Assembly: GCF_030345095.1 (NCBI RefSeq)
Contig: NZ_CP128360.1
Coordinates: 6,510,001-6,574,000 of the forward strand
Source: Solwaraspora sp. WMMA2056
Lineage (GTDB): Bacteria > Actinomycetota > Actinomycetes > Mycobacteriales > Micromonosporaceae
DNA length: 64,000 nt
Direction of reading: 5' to 3'
This document shows positions 15,072 to 24,700 of this stretch, one piece after another. The notes beneath the pieces are model-generated. The model worked only from the letters and a program-made list of their open reading frames with translations, had not been told where the DNA came from and did not search any database. The translations under genes were made by a program, and so were the position numbers. Positions within the stretch are counted from its first letter, which is position 1. Each line of letters begins with the position of its first letter.

Positions 15072-16468
15072 CTGCGACCGTGATCGTGCTCGGTGCCACC
15101 GGTGACCTGACCACCCGGTACCTGCTGCCCGGCCTGGCCCAGCTGCGGGAGCTGGGGCGGCCCGTCGACGGGCTGCGGATCATCGGGGTGGCCCGCGACG
15201 ACATCGACGAACGGCAGTTCCGTCAGCGGATCAGCGTCGCCCTGCGCGAACACGCCCCGACGGTCGGCAACCGGGCCCGCGCGGCGCTGGCCGACGACGC
15301 CGGCTACCTGCACGGCGACGTCACCGACCCGGAGGTGCTGCAGGCGGCGCTGCGGGCCGCCCGTACCGGTGGGTCCGCCAGCCGGGGCGACGACGCGGTG
15401 GTGGTCTACCTGGCGCTGCCACACGGGCTGTTCGAACCGGTGGCGGTCGCGCTGGGCCGCTGTGACCTGCCGCCCGGTATCCGGGTGGTGGTGGAGAAAC
15501 CGTTCGGCGAGGACCTGGCCAGCGCCCGGCGGCTGAACACGGTGCTGCACCAGGTGCTGCCCGACGACCGGGTGTTCCGGGTGGACCACTTCCTGGCCAA
15601 GCAGACCGTGCTGAACCTGCTCGGGCTGCGGTTCGCCAACCGGGTGCTGGAGCCGCTGTGGAGCAACACCCACATCACCGGCGTCGACATCGTCTTCGAC
15701 GAGACGGTCGACGCCCAGGGCCGGGCCAGCTACTACGACCACGCCGGGGCGCTGCGGGACATGGTGCAGAACCATTTGCTGCAGCTGCTCACCCTGGTGG
15801 CGATGGAACCGCCGCTGACCATCGACCCGGCGGACCTGGCGGTGCGCAAACTCGACGTGCTGCGGGCGGTCCGCCCGATCCGGGACACCGACGTCGACCA
15901 CTGCACGCTGCGGGGCCGCTACACCGCCGGCACGGTGACCGGCCGGGGCGGCGAACGGTCGGTGGCCGGCTACGTCGACGGGCCCGGCGTCGACCCGGCC
16001 CGGGGCACCGAGACGTACGCCGAGCTGACCGTCTACATCGACAACTGGCGGTGGTCGGGAGTGCCGTTCCGGCTGCGTACCGGCAAGGCGATGGCCGCCG
16101 ACCGGCGGGAGATCGTGGTGCGGTTCGCGGACGTGCCGCACGCGATCTTCGCCGACCGGGACAGCCAGTGCAACGAGCTGCGGCTGCAGCTGGACCCGGA
16201 CCGGATGTCGTTGAAACTCAACGTCAACGGCATCGGTGACCCGTTCGACCTGGAACCGGTCGAACTGGTCACCGAACTCGCCCGCCAGGCGCCCAGCCCG
16301 TACGGCCAACTGCTGATGGCGATCATCGAGGGCGACACCCGCCTGTCCGCCCAGGCCCAGGAGGCCGAGGAGAGCTGGCGGATCATCGAACCCGTGCTCG
16401 ACGGCTGGGCCGCCGGGCGGTCACCGCTGCGGGACTACCCGGCCGGCAGCACCGGACCGCGACGCTGA
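15068..16468 (+). CDS. zwf: Glucose-6-phosphate 1-dehydrogenase
   Basis: A 466-aa enzyme oxidising glucose-6-phosphate with NADP (or NAD/F420-independent relatives) in the oxidative pentose phosphate pathway. The Rossmann fingerprint GATGDLTTRYLLPGL is at the N-terminus. VVEKPFGED precedes the active-site block RVDHFLAKQTVLNLLGLRF, in which His174 matches the catalytic-base region (RIDHYLGKE in canonical enzymes; here Tyr is Phe and Gly-Lys-Glu is Ala-Lys-Gln). The substituted active-site block marks it as a divergent paralogue rather than the canonical housekeeping zwf. It is translationally coupled to the GH15 gene. Its 3' end overlaps the convergent DEAD-box gene by 48 bp. Confidence 0.88.
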   Translation: MTATVIVLGATGDLTTRYLLPGLAQLRELGRPVDGLRIIGVARDDIDERQFRQRISVALREHAPTVGNRARAALADDAGYLHGDVTDPEVLQAALRAARTGGSASRGDDAVVVYLALPHGLFEPVAVALGRCDLPPGIRVVVEKPFGEDLASARRLNTVLHQVLPDDRVFRVDHFLAKQTVLNLLGLRFANRVLEPLWSNTHITGVDIVFDETVDAQGRASYYDHAGALRDMVQNHLLQLLTLVAMEPPLTIDPADLAVRKLDVLRAVRPIRDTDVDHCTLRGRYTAGTVTGRGGERSVAGYVDGPGVDPARGTETYAELTVYIDNWRWSGVPFRLRTGKAMAADRREIVVRFADVPHAIFADRDSQCNELRLQLDPDRMSLKLNVNGIGDPFDLEPVELVTELARQAPSPYGQLLMAIIEGDTRLSAQAQEAEESWRIIEPVLDGWAAGRSPLRDYPAGSTGPRR

Positions 16469-17770
16469 CCCCGCCGGCCGGCGGCGTCCGCCGGGGCGGC
16501 GGGCCGGGCGACGGGCCCCGCCGGAGCCGGCGGCCTGCGCCGTCGGCCGGGCGGGCGGGGCGGCCAGGGTGACCGGCACGCCGCTGGGCGTACGGGCCCC
16601 GGTGACCCGGGTCAGTTCCGCGTCGACCGGGCCGACCCGCGCCGACTGCGGACGGATCCGCGCCGCCGCGAACAGCCGGTCCACGTCGCGGCGCTGCTCC
16701 GGCAGGACCAGGGTGGCGACCACACCGGTCGCGCCGGCGCGGGCGGTCCGCCCGCCCCGGTGCAGGTAGTCCTTGTGGTCGGCCGGCGGGTCCACGTTGA
16801 GGACCAGGTCGAGGTCGTCGATGTGGATGCCCCGGGCGGCGACGTCGGTGGCGACCAGCGCGGTGACCTGCCCGGAGCGGAACTGCTCCAGGATCCGGTT
16901 GCGCTGGCCCTGGGACTTGCCGCCGTGCAGGGCCGCCGCGCGCACGCCGGCGGCGAGCAGCTGGCGGGCCAACCGGTCGGCCCGGTGCTTGGTCCCGATG
17001 AACATGATGACCCGGCCGTCGCGGGCGGCGATCGCCGCCGCCGTGGCCGGCTTGTCGGCCGCCGACACGTGGAACAGGTGGTGGCTCATCGCGGCGACCG
17101 TCGCCGTACCCGGGTCGACCTGGTGGGACACCGGGTTGCTGAGGAAGTCGCGGACCAGCCGGTCCACGCCCCGGTCCAGGGTGGCCGAGAAGAGCATCCG
17201 CTGCCCACCGGGCGCGACCTGGCGCAGGATCATGGTGACCTGCGGCAGGAAGCCCATGTCGGCCATCTGGTCGGCCTCGTCGAGGACCGCCAGGGTGACC
17301 TGGTCGAGGCGGCAGGCGCCCCGGTTGACCAGGTCGTTGAGCCGCCCCGGGGTGGCCACGACGATCTCCGCGCCGGCCCGCAGCGCGTCGGCCTGCCGCT
17401 GCAGCGACAAGCCGCCGACGACGGTGACGCAGCGCAGCCGGGCGGCTCGGGCGTACGGTTCCAGCGCGGCGGTCACCTGCTGGGCCAGCTCCCGCGTCGG
17501 CACCAGGACCAGCGCCAGCGGCCGGCCGGCGGTGGCCCGGCGACCGGCGGTACGGGCCACCAGCGGCAGCCCGAAGGCGAGGGTCTTGCCGGAGCCGGTG
17601 CGGCCCCGGCCGAGCACGTCGCGGCCGGCCAACGAGTCGGGCAACGTGGCGGTCTGGATGGGAAACGGTGCGGCGATGCCGTTGGCGGTGAGGACCGCGC
17701 ACAGGTTCGCCGGTAGGCCCAGGTCCGCGAAGGACGGGGTCTGGGCACGGGACAACGTGGTGGTGCTCAT
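16421..17770 (-). CDS. DEAD-box ATP-dependent RNA helicase (RhlE-like)
   Basis: A 449-aa SF2 helicase with a Q motif (FADLGLPANLCAVL...PFPIQTATLP), Walker A GRTGSGKT, PTREL, the DEAD box (VLDEADQM), the SAT motif (LFSATLD) and HRGGRTARAG. A basic Ala/Pro/Arg tail follows, typical of RNA-chaperone helicases. ATG 17770 (MSTTTLSRAQ) is preferred to an upstream GTG because GGAAGG lies before it. It is downstream of a cold-shock protein gene on the same strand. Cold-shock proteins and DEAD-box helicases both unwind structured RNA at low temperature, so joint regulation is plausible. Confidence 0.93.
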   Translation of the reverse strand: MSTTTLSRAQTPSFADLGLPANLCAVLTANGIAAPFPIQTATLPDSLAGRDVLGRGRTGSGKTLAFGLPLVARTAGRRATAGRPLALVLVPTRELAQQVTAALEPYARAARLRCVTVVGGLSLQRQADALRAGAEIVVATPGRLNDLVNRGACRLDQVTLAVLDEADQMADMGFLPQVTMILRQVAPGGQRMLFSATLDRGVDRLVRDFLSNPVSHQVDPGTATVAAMSHHLFHVSAADKPATAAAIAARDGRVIMFIGTKHRADRLARQLLAAGVRAAALHGGKSQGQRNRILEQFRSGQVTALVATDVAARGIHIDDLDLVLNVDPPADHKDYLHRGGRTARAGATGVVATLVLPEQRRDVDRLFAAARIRPQSARVGPVDAELTRVTGARTPSGVPVTLAAPPARPTAQAAGSGGARRPARRPGGRRRPAGSASRSGAAGRVVPQR

Positions 17771-17876
17771 GATCGGGTCAGCCTTCCGCTGGTTTGGCAC
17801 GTAGCGAGGAAGGCGCGACGGCGGCCGGGCCGCCAGCGGTCACAAGCACGAACCAGGTGTGTGTCTGCCGTAGCCC

Positions 17877-17900
17877 GGCCCCCACCGGATGGTGGGAGCC
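17877..17900 (-). terminator. Hairpin downstream of the cold-shock gene
   Basis: Arms 17877-17886 and 17891-17900 form a 10-bp stem with one G-U pair and a 4-nt loop, about 31 bp after the csp stop and before the helicase gene on the same strand. It could terminate csp transcription or allow partial read-through. Confidence 0.55.
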
Positions 17901-17930
17901 GGACCGCACGTACGGAAAGTACGAGGTGGT

Positions 17931-18134
17931 TCAGAGCGGGCGGATGTTGGCCGCCTGCGGGCCCTTCTGGCCCTGGGTGATCTCGAACTCCACCCGCTGG
18001 TTCTCGTCCAGGCTGCGGTAGCCGGAGGACTGGATGGCGGAGAAGTGGGCGAACACGTCGGCGCCACCCTCATCCGGGGTGATGAAGCCGAAGCCCTTGT
18101 CCGCGTTGAACCACTTGACGGTGCCTACTGCCAT
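17931..18134 (-). CDS. Cold-shock protein (CspA family)
   Basis: A 67-aa single cold-shock domain. RNP1 is KGFGFITP and RNP2 is VFAHFSAI. It begins [14 protein letters not shown] and ends [10 protein letters not shown], the standard length. CSD proteins bind single-stranded RNA and DNA and act as RNA chaperones. The stretch before it has a long non-coding leader, as many csp genes do. The DEAD-box helicase gene lies 160 bp downstream on the same strand. High certainty for the family; which numbered csp paralogue it is cannot be told. Confidence 0.97.
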   Translation of the reverse strand: MAVGTVKWFNADKGFGFITPDEGGADVFAHFSAIQSSGYRSLDENQRVEFEITQGQKGPQAANIRPL

Positions 18135-18265
18135 GTAACTGCTCTCCTTGACGGAACGATCGGTCCCGAGACTGCCTGCGGGCCGATGGGAGATCCGCGC
18201 TCGTCACGCGGATCGGCGTCGCGGTGCTGATCGCCCCATCCGGAATGTTCTCCGGACACAACAAA

Positions 18266-18296
18266 GAGCGCCTGGGCCGAGATCCCACAGGCGCTC
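18266..18296 (-). terminator. Terminator at the end of the adnA-adnB operon
   Basis: A perfect 9-bp stem (18266-18274 with 18288-18296) and 13-nt loop, followed on the leftward strand by TTTGTTGTGT. It lies 79 bp after the adnB stop and ahead of the csp gene. Confidence 0.65.
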
Positions 18297-18374
18297 GCAC
18301 TGTCACTGTGACCGGCCGGTCGGGTGAACCCGAGGGCGGCACGGGGAACCAAAACTGCAACGTCGACCACGCTA

Positions 18375-21300
18375 TCACGGATCCGGCGTTTCACCCAGCA
18401 TTGGCAACTCACCGATCAGTGCGGCCAGGCCGGCCCGGTCCAGCAGGTCCGCCGGACGCACGGTGACCCCGTCGCGGACGTAGTGGAACGCGGCCCGGAC
18501 CTGCTCCACCGGCACCCCGGCCAGATCCGCCCAGGCCATCCGGTACGCGGCGAGCTGCACCGTGGCGGCGGTCTCGGCCACCCCGGTCGGCCGGCGACCG
18601 GTCTTCCAGTCCACCACGTCGTACCGGCCGGCCGGGCCGGCGAAGACGGCGTCCATCCGACCCCGCACCACCACCCCGGCGATCACCGTGGCGAACGGGA
18701 CCTCCACCTCGACCGGCACCCGGTCGGCCCACTCGCTGGCCAGGAAGCGCTCCTGCAGCTCCTGCAACGCCTCGTCCCCCGCGGCGTCGGCGTCGGCCGC
18801 GCCCGGCAACTCGTCAACGTCGAGCAGCCGGTCGGCCCCGAACCGCTGCTCCAACCAGGCGTGGAAGGCGGTGCCCCGGCGAGCGTGCGGGTCCGGCCGG
18901 TTCGGCAGCGGCCGGCGCAGCGTACGGGCCAGGGCGAACCGGTCCCGGCGCAGCGCGACCAGCTGCGACACCGACAACTGCTCCGGCAGCGGTACGTCGA
19001 CCGGCCCGACGCCGTGGGCCAACTGGTCGCGTTCGGCGAGCAGGATCCGCGCCTCCCGCCACCAGCCGTCGGCGACGGCGGCATCGGCGGCGGCATCGGC
19101 GGCCGGCTGGTGCGCCCCGGCGGCGGCAACCGGGTGGTCCGCCGCCCGGTCCATCGCCTGCCGGACCAGCCCGGCGGCCTCGGCGATGCGCGGCCGCAGC
19201 GCACCCAGCGGATCCGCCGGCCACTCGGCCCGTACGGTCACCTCGTCGACCGGGTTCGTCGCCCCCGGCAGCGGCTCCGCCGCCCAGTGGTCCACCACTC
19301 CGGCCCCGGCCAGGCAGTCGTCGTGGATCTGCCGCAGGAACGCCGACGGCCCCCGGTGCCGCTTCACCCCGGCCCCCCACCAGTAGCCGGAGCAGAGCAG
19401 CAGCCGACGAGGACGGGTCACCGCCACGTACGCCAGCCGCCGCTCCTCCCGCTCGTCGTGCTCACGCCAGCGCTTGCCGAACTCGGTGAACTCGCGCTCC
19501 ACCGCCTTCTGGTCCTCAGCGTCGTCGAGGTCGAGCACCGGCAGGCCGTCGGCGTCACCGCGCAGCGGGAACGGCAGCACGCCCAGGCCGTACAGGTAGT
19601 GGTCGGCGCCGCGCACCGACCCCGGCCAGACGTCGCGGGTCAACCCGGCGACCGCCACCACGTCCCACTCCAGGCCCTTGGCGGCGTGCGCGGTGAGGAT
19701 CTGCACCGCACCGGAGACCACGTCGACCTCACCCGGGCTGAGCCCACGCTCCTCGTCCTCGGCGGCGGCCAGGAACGCCAGGAACGCCGACAGGGTCGCC
19801 GTGTCCGACTCGCCGGCGAACCGGGCCGCGACGTCACCGAGCGCGTCCAGATGCCCCCGGGCCAGGCCGGCGTCCCCACCGCCGGCCCCGCCGGCCCGGA
19901 CCGCCACCTCCACGTCCAGGCCGGTGGTCCGCTCCACGTCCGCGATCAGATCCGGCAGCGACTGGTCCAGGCGTTGCCGCAGCAGGGCCAGCTCCCGGCC
20001 GTACGCGCGCAGCCGGGCGTAGCCCTCCGCCGAGTAGAGCTGGGCCGGCCCCGGATCGGCCAACGCCTCCACCAGGCTCGCCTCGTCCAGGTGGTCGACG
20101 ACGATCTCCGGCTCGGCGGTGCCCGAACGGGGCAGCTGCCGGCGGGCGTCGGCGATCGCCCGCGCCCGCCGGTGCAGGGCCACCAGGTCCCGGGGACCGA
20201 TCCGCCACCGGGCACCGGTGAGCAGCCGCAGCAGGGCCGCGCCGTCGGTCGGATCGGCCAGCACGCGCAGCGTACTGACGACGTCACGGACCTCCGGGGT
20301 GTCCAGCAGGCCGCCGAGACCGACCACCTCGACCGGCAGCCCACGGGCCCGCAGCGCCGCCTCGATCGCCGGGATCTGACTGCGCACCCGGACCAGGACC
20401 GCGCTGGTCGGGCGGGACTCGACCGGGATCTCGTCACCTCGGCCCGGATCCGCGCCGGCCGCCCCCCGCCAGGCCGCCAACATCCCGTCGGCGATCCACT
20501 CCGCCTCGTCGAGCACCGTGTCCAGCAGCGCGCAGTGCACCGTCGCCGCCGGCGCGCCACGCGCGGTGCGGCCCGGGATCGGCGGGTCGACCTTCGCGGC
20601 GGCCGCCAACGCCGCCACCCGCGCCCCCGCCGAGCGCAGCGGGCCGGACAGCTCGTTGGCGACGCTGAGGATCTCCGGCCGGTTACGCCAACTCGTGGTC
20701 AACGTCAGCGCCCGGGCCGGGGTACCGTCGACCCGGGCGAACTCGCCCGGGAAGCGGTCCAGGGTGCCGGCGCTCGCCCCCCGCCAGCCGTAGATCGACT
20801 GGCACGGGTCACCGACGGCGACCACCGGATGCCCGCCGCCGAACAGCGACCGCAGCATCACCACCTGGGCGTGGCTGGTGTCCTGGTACTCGTCGAGCAG
20901 CACCACCCGGTAGCGGTCGCGTTCCAGCTCGCCCACGGCCGGATGGTCCCGGGCCACCTGCGCCGCCCGCGACATCTGGTCGCCGAAGTCCATCGCCTCG
21001 AAATCGGCCTTGCGCTGCTGGTACGCCCGGACCAGCGGTAGCAGCCGCAGCCGGATCTGCTGGATGGTCAACGACCGGCGCACGTCGGCGTAGACCCGAC
21101 CCGGCCGCGACTGCACCTCGGCGAAGAACCGGCCGGTCCAGCCGGCCAGCTGGTCCGGGGTGACCAGGTGCTCGGCCAACTCGCCGGCGAGGGCGAGGAC
21201 GGCGTCGGTGACCGTACCCGGCGCCCGGTCCACCTCGGACATGTCACCGTCGTAGTTGCGGACCAGGAAGTCGACGATCTGCCAACGGGACGCCTCGGTC

Positions 21301-21770
21301 AGCAGCCGGGCCGACGGCTCGAAGCCGGCGCGCAGCCCGTGCTCGGTGACCACCCGGGCCGCGTACGAGTGGTAGGTGGCCACCACCGGCTCGCCGGACA
21401 GCGGATCCTCCTCCGGCCGGCGACCCTGCCGGCCGAGCTGGCGGACCAGCTGCCCGAGCCGGGTACGGATCCGGTGGGCCAGCTCCCCGGCCGCCTTACG
21501 GGTGAACGTCAGACCGAGCACCTGCTCCGGGCGTACCTGGTCGTTGGCGACCAGCCAGACCACCCGGGCGGCCATCGTCTCGGTCTTGCCGGACCCGGCA
21601 CCGGCGACCACCAGCAGCGGCTCCACCGGGGCAGCGATGATCGCCGCCTGCTCCGGCGTCGGCGGCGGCAGCTTCAGCAGCCGGGACAGCTCCTGCGGGG
21701 TGTAGCGGGGCCCGGCGTCGGCCCGACGACGCGGCGACGGGGTGGCGGCGAAGAGCGACTGCTGGGTCAT
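18375..21770 (-). CDS. adnB: AdnB-like ATP-dependent helicase-nuclease subunit
   Basis: A 1131-aa UvrD-like motor fused to a RecB-family nuclease. Walker A is AGAGSGKT (56-63). Other helicase motifs include VLLDEYQDTSHAQ, GDPCQSIYGWRGA, TAHAAKGLEWD and YVAVTRPRR. The C-terminal nuclease has YDVVDWKTGRRP. It is the second gene of an adnA-adnB pair with an ATGA overlap. AdnAB is the actinobacterial heterodimeric counterpart of RecBCD/AddAB and resects double-strand breaks. Its start at ATG 21770 gives a length close to the mycobacterial AdnB. Followed by an intrinsic-type terminator. Confidence 0.93.
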   Translation of the reverse strand: MTQQSLFAATPSPRRRADAGPRYTPQELSRLLKLPPPTPEQAAIIAAPVEPLLVVAGAGSGKTETMAARVVWLVANDQVRPEQVLGLTFTRKAAGELAHRIRTRLGQLVRQLGRQGRRPEEDPLSGEPVVATYHSYAARVVTEHGLRAGFEPSARLLTEASRWQIVDFLVRNYDGDMSEVDRAPGTVTDAVLALAGELAEHLVTPDQLAGWTGRFFAEVQSRPGRVYADVRRSLTIQQIRLRLLPLVRAYQQRKADFEAMDFGDQMSRAAQVARDHPAVGELERDRYRVVLLDEYQDTSHAQVVMLRSLFGGGHPVVAVGDPCQSIYGWRGASAGTLDRFPGEFARVDGTPARALTLTTSWRNRPEILSVANELSGPLRSAGARVAALAAAAKVDPPIPGRTARGAPAATVHCALLDTVLDEAEWIADGMLAAWRGAAGADPGRGDEIPVESRPTSAVLVRVRSQIPAIEAALRARGLPVEVVGLGGLLDTPEVRDVVSTLRVLADPTDGAALLRLLTGARWRIGPRDLVALHRRARAIADARRQLPRSGTAEPEIVVDHLDEASLVEALADPGPAQLYSAEGYARLRAYGRELALLRQRLDQSLPDLIADVERTTGLDVEVAVRAGGAGGGDAGLARGHLDALGDVAARFAGESDTATLSAFLAFLAAAEDEERGLSPGEVDVVSGAVQILTAHAAKGLEWDVVAVAGLTRDVWPGSVRGADHYLYGLGVLPFPLRGDADGLPVLDLDDAEDQKAVEREFTEFGKRWREHDEREERRLAYVAVTRPRRLLLCSGYWWGAGVKRHRGPSAFLRQIHDDCLAGAGVVDHWAAEPLPGATNPVDEVTVRAEWPADPLGALRPRIAEAAGLVRQAMDRAADHPVAAAGAHQPAADAAADAAVADGWWREARILLAERDQLAHGVGPVDVPLPEQLSVSQLVALRRDRFALARTLRRPLPNRPDPHARRGTAFHAWLEQRFGADRLLDVDELPGAADADAAGDEALQELQERFLASEWADRVPVEVEVPFATVIAGVVVRGRMDAVFAGPAGRYDVVDWKTGRRPTGVAETAATVQLAAYRMAWADLAGVPVEQVRAAFHYVRDGVTVRPADLLDRAGLAALIGELPMLGETPDP

Positions 21771-24700
21771 CCGCGCTCCTCTGACGGCCCGGCGGGCGGC
21801 GGCCCCCCGGGCGGCGGCCCGGCCGACGGTGGTTCCACGACCTGCCGGCCCTTGCCGGAGACCGGACAGCTGGTCTTCACCGGGCAGACCCGGCAGGAGG
21901 AGTTGGCCACCGCCGAGAACGTCGAGGCGGCCATCGTCTGCGCCGTGCGGCGGACCATCGCCGTCGCCCAGCCGGCGTCGTCGGTGTCGGCCAGCGGCTC
22001 CTGCTGCTGCTCCTTCGCCTCCTTCACCGGGGTGCCGAGCTGCACCAGGGCGGCGCCACCGGAGTCGTCGCCGTACTCGACGAACGCCCCCGCCTCGACC
22101 GCCGCCTGGTAGGCGCCCAGCTGCGGATGCTCGGCCAGCTCGGCGGCGGTCACCGCGGTCGACTTGCCGGTCTTGAGGTCGATCACCACGAGCCGGCCGT
22201 CGGCGTCGACCTCCAGCCGGTCCACCCGACCGGTCAGCTCCACCGGCCGGGTCGGGTCGTCCAGCCGTACGGTGAACTCGTGCTCGATGGCGAGCAGCCG
22301 GCGCGGGTTGCCGGCCAGCCAGCGCAGCAGCTTGTCCACCATGCCTTCGGCGCGGGCCAGCTCCGGACCGGCCATCCAGCGGGCCGCCAGGTCGATCGCG
22401 TCGAACCGGGCGGCGACGTACTCCAGCAGTTTCGCCCGGTCGACGCTGGCGTCCTCGGCGAGCATCGCCGCCGCGTGCACCAGGTTGCCGACCCCGGCCG
22501 CCGCGCTCGGCTCGCCCCGCCCGCCGTGGCGTTCCAGCAGCCAACGCAGGCTGCACCGCAGGGCGCTCTCCATGGTCGACGGGGTGACCCGCACCGGTTC
22601 ACCGTCGTCGACCAGCGGCCGGTCGTCGGACAACGGCCGCAGCCCCCACCAGTCGTCGGGGTGGGCGCCGGGCACCCCGGCGACGGCCAGCCGGCCCAGC
22701 ACCGCCGCGGCCTCGTGCCGGCGCGCCGGCGCCGCCGCCTGGTCGGTGACGACGGTACGCAGCTCCGCCACCAGCGCCGGCAGGGTCAACGACCGGGGCG
22801 GCCGGCCGACCGGCAACGTCGCCGGTTCCTCGCCGTCGGCGTCCACCGCCGACACCCCCAGCTCGTGCAGGAACCGGCTCGGCTGCTCCTCGTGGTCCAG
22901 GCCGCCGACCCCGGCGGAGGCGACCGCCGTCACCAGCAGCCGCCGCCGGGCCCGGGTCACCGCCACGTAGAACAGCCGACGTTCCTCGTCGAGCAGCGCC
23001 GAGGTCTGCGCCACCAGCGACGCGCTGAGCCCGGCCCCGTCGGAGCGGCCGCTGAGCACGTCCACCAGCCGTTCCGAACCGAGCAGGCTGCCGCGCAGCC
23101 GCAGGTCCGGCCAGACGCCCTCCTGCACCCCGGCGACCGCCACCACGTCCCACTCCAGGCCCTTGGCGGCGTGCGCGGTGAGCAGCCGGACCGCCTCACC
23201 CCGGTCCCCGGCGGGCGCCAGGGTGTCGGCCGGCAACTGCTGGCCGAGCACGTGGTCGAGGAAGACCTCGGTCCGGGCACCCGGCAGCCGGTCGACGAAC
23301 CGGGCCGCCGTGTCGAACAACGCCATCACCGCGTCGAGGTCCCGGTCGGCGGCGGCGGCCCGCCACCGCGCCCCGGTGTCGCTCACCCCTCCGGCCGGTA
23401 CGGCACCCGCCGGCCCGCCCTGGGTCCGGCCCCGCACGATCGCGCCGAACCAGCGGTCGGCCAGCCCACTGGCCTGCCACACCGCCCAGAGCACGTCCTC
23501 GACGGTCGACCCCGGCCGGGCGGCGGTCTCCCGGGCGGTGGCCAGCAGCGAGGCGACCGCCTGCGCCGGGGCCGCCCAGCGGCGTTCGATCGCCGCCAGC
23601 TCCGCCGGATCCCGCAACGCGTCGACCAGCAGCTCACCGGAGGGGCGCCGGTCGCCGGCGGCCAGCGCCAACGCCCGCAGCCCCTGCCGCAGTCGCCGCT
23701 CGGCCAGCGGATCCGCCCCGCCCAGCGGGGAGTGCAGCAACGCCACCGCCGCCTCCTCGTCGAGCCGGGCCGGCTCCAGGGCGCAGCGCAGCAACAGCAG
23801 CAGCGGCGCCACCGCCGGTTGCCGGTGCAGCGGCAGGTCCTCGGCGTGCACCACGGTCGGTACGCCGGTGATGTGCAGGGCCCGTTGCAGCGGCGGCAGT
23901 TGCAACGTGGTGGACCGGACGATCACCGCCATCCGCGACCAGGGCACCCCGTCGACGAGGTGTGCCACCCGCAGCGCGTGGGCCAGGTAGCTGGCCTCGC
24001 TGGTCGCCGACCGGAACACCCGTACCTGGGCGTGGTCGGTCGCCGCCGACCCGGCTGTCGGAGGGGCGGCCTGGAGCGGCTCGGCCTCGGTCGGCTCCGC
24101 CTGGGCCGGCTCGGCCTCGGTCGGCTCCGCTTGGACCGGCTCGGCCTCGGTCGGCGGGGCTGGCGGTCGCAGGTCACGGTGGCCGGCCGGACCCCGCAGC
24201 CGGCGGGCCACCCGACGCGTCACCGCCAGCAACGCCGGGTCGGCCCGGTAGCAGACCGGCAGCACGATCTGCCGGGCCGGCGCGCCCGACGCGGTCCGCA
24301 GCCGCAACCCGAACGCCGGCACGATGCCCGGATCGGCGCCCCGGAACGCGTACGTCGAGGAGTCCGGGTCGGCGAACGCCACCAGCGGTCGGCCACCGCC
24401 GGCGATCAGCTGCAGCAGCTCCACCTGGGCAGGATCGGTGTCGGCCAGCTCGTCGACGTAGACGAAGGCGAGCCGACGGCGCTCCGACTCCAGCAGCTGC
24501 GGGTCGTCGACCAGCAGCCCGGCGGCGGCCCGGACCAGCTCGGCGTGGTCGTAACCGATCGAGCCCCGGTTGCTGACGTCACGCAACGCCAGTACGGCGA
24601 CGTACTGGCGCAGGAAGCGGGCGGCCGCCGGCCAGTCCGCCCGGCCCAGCCGCTCGCCGAGGCGGGCCAGCTCGACCGGCCCGACCCCCCGTTCGGTCGC

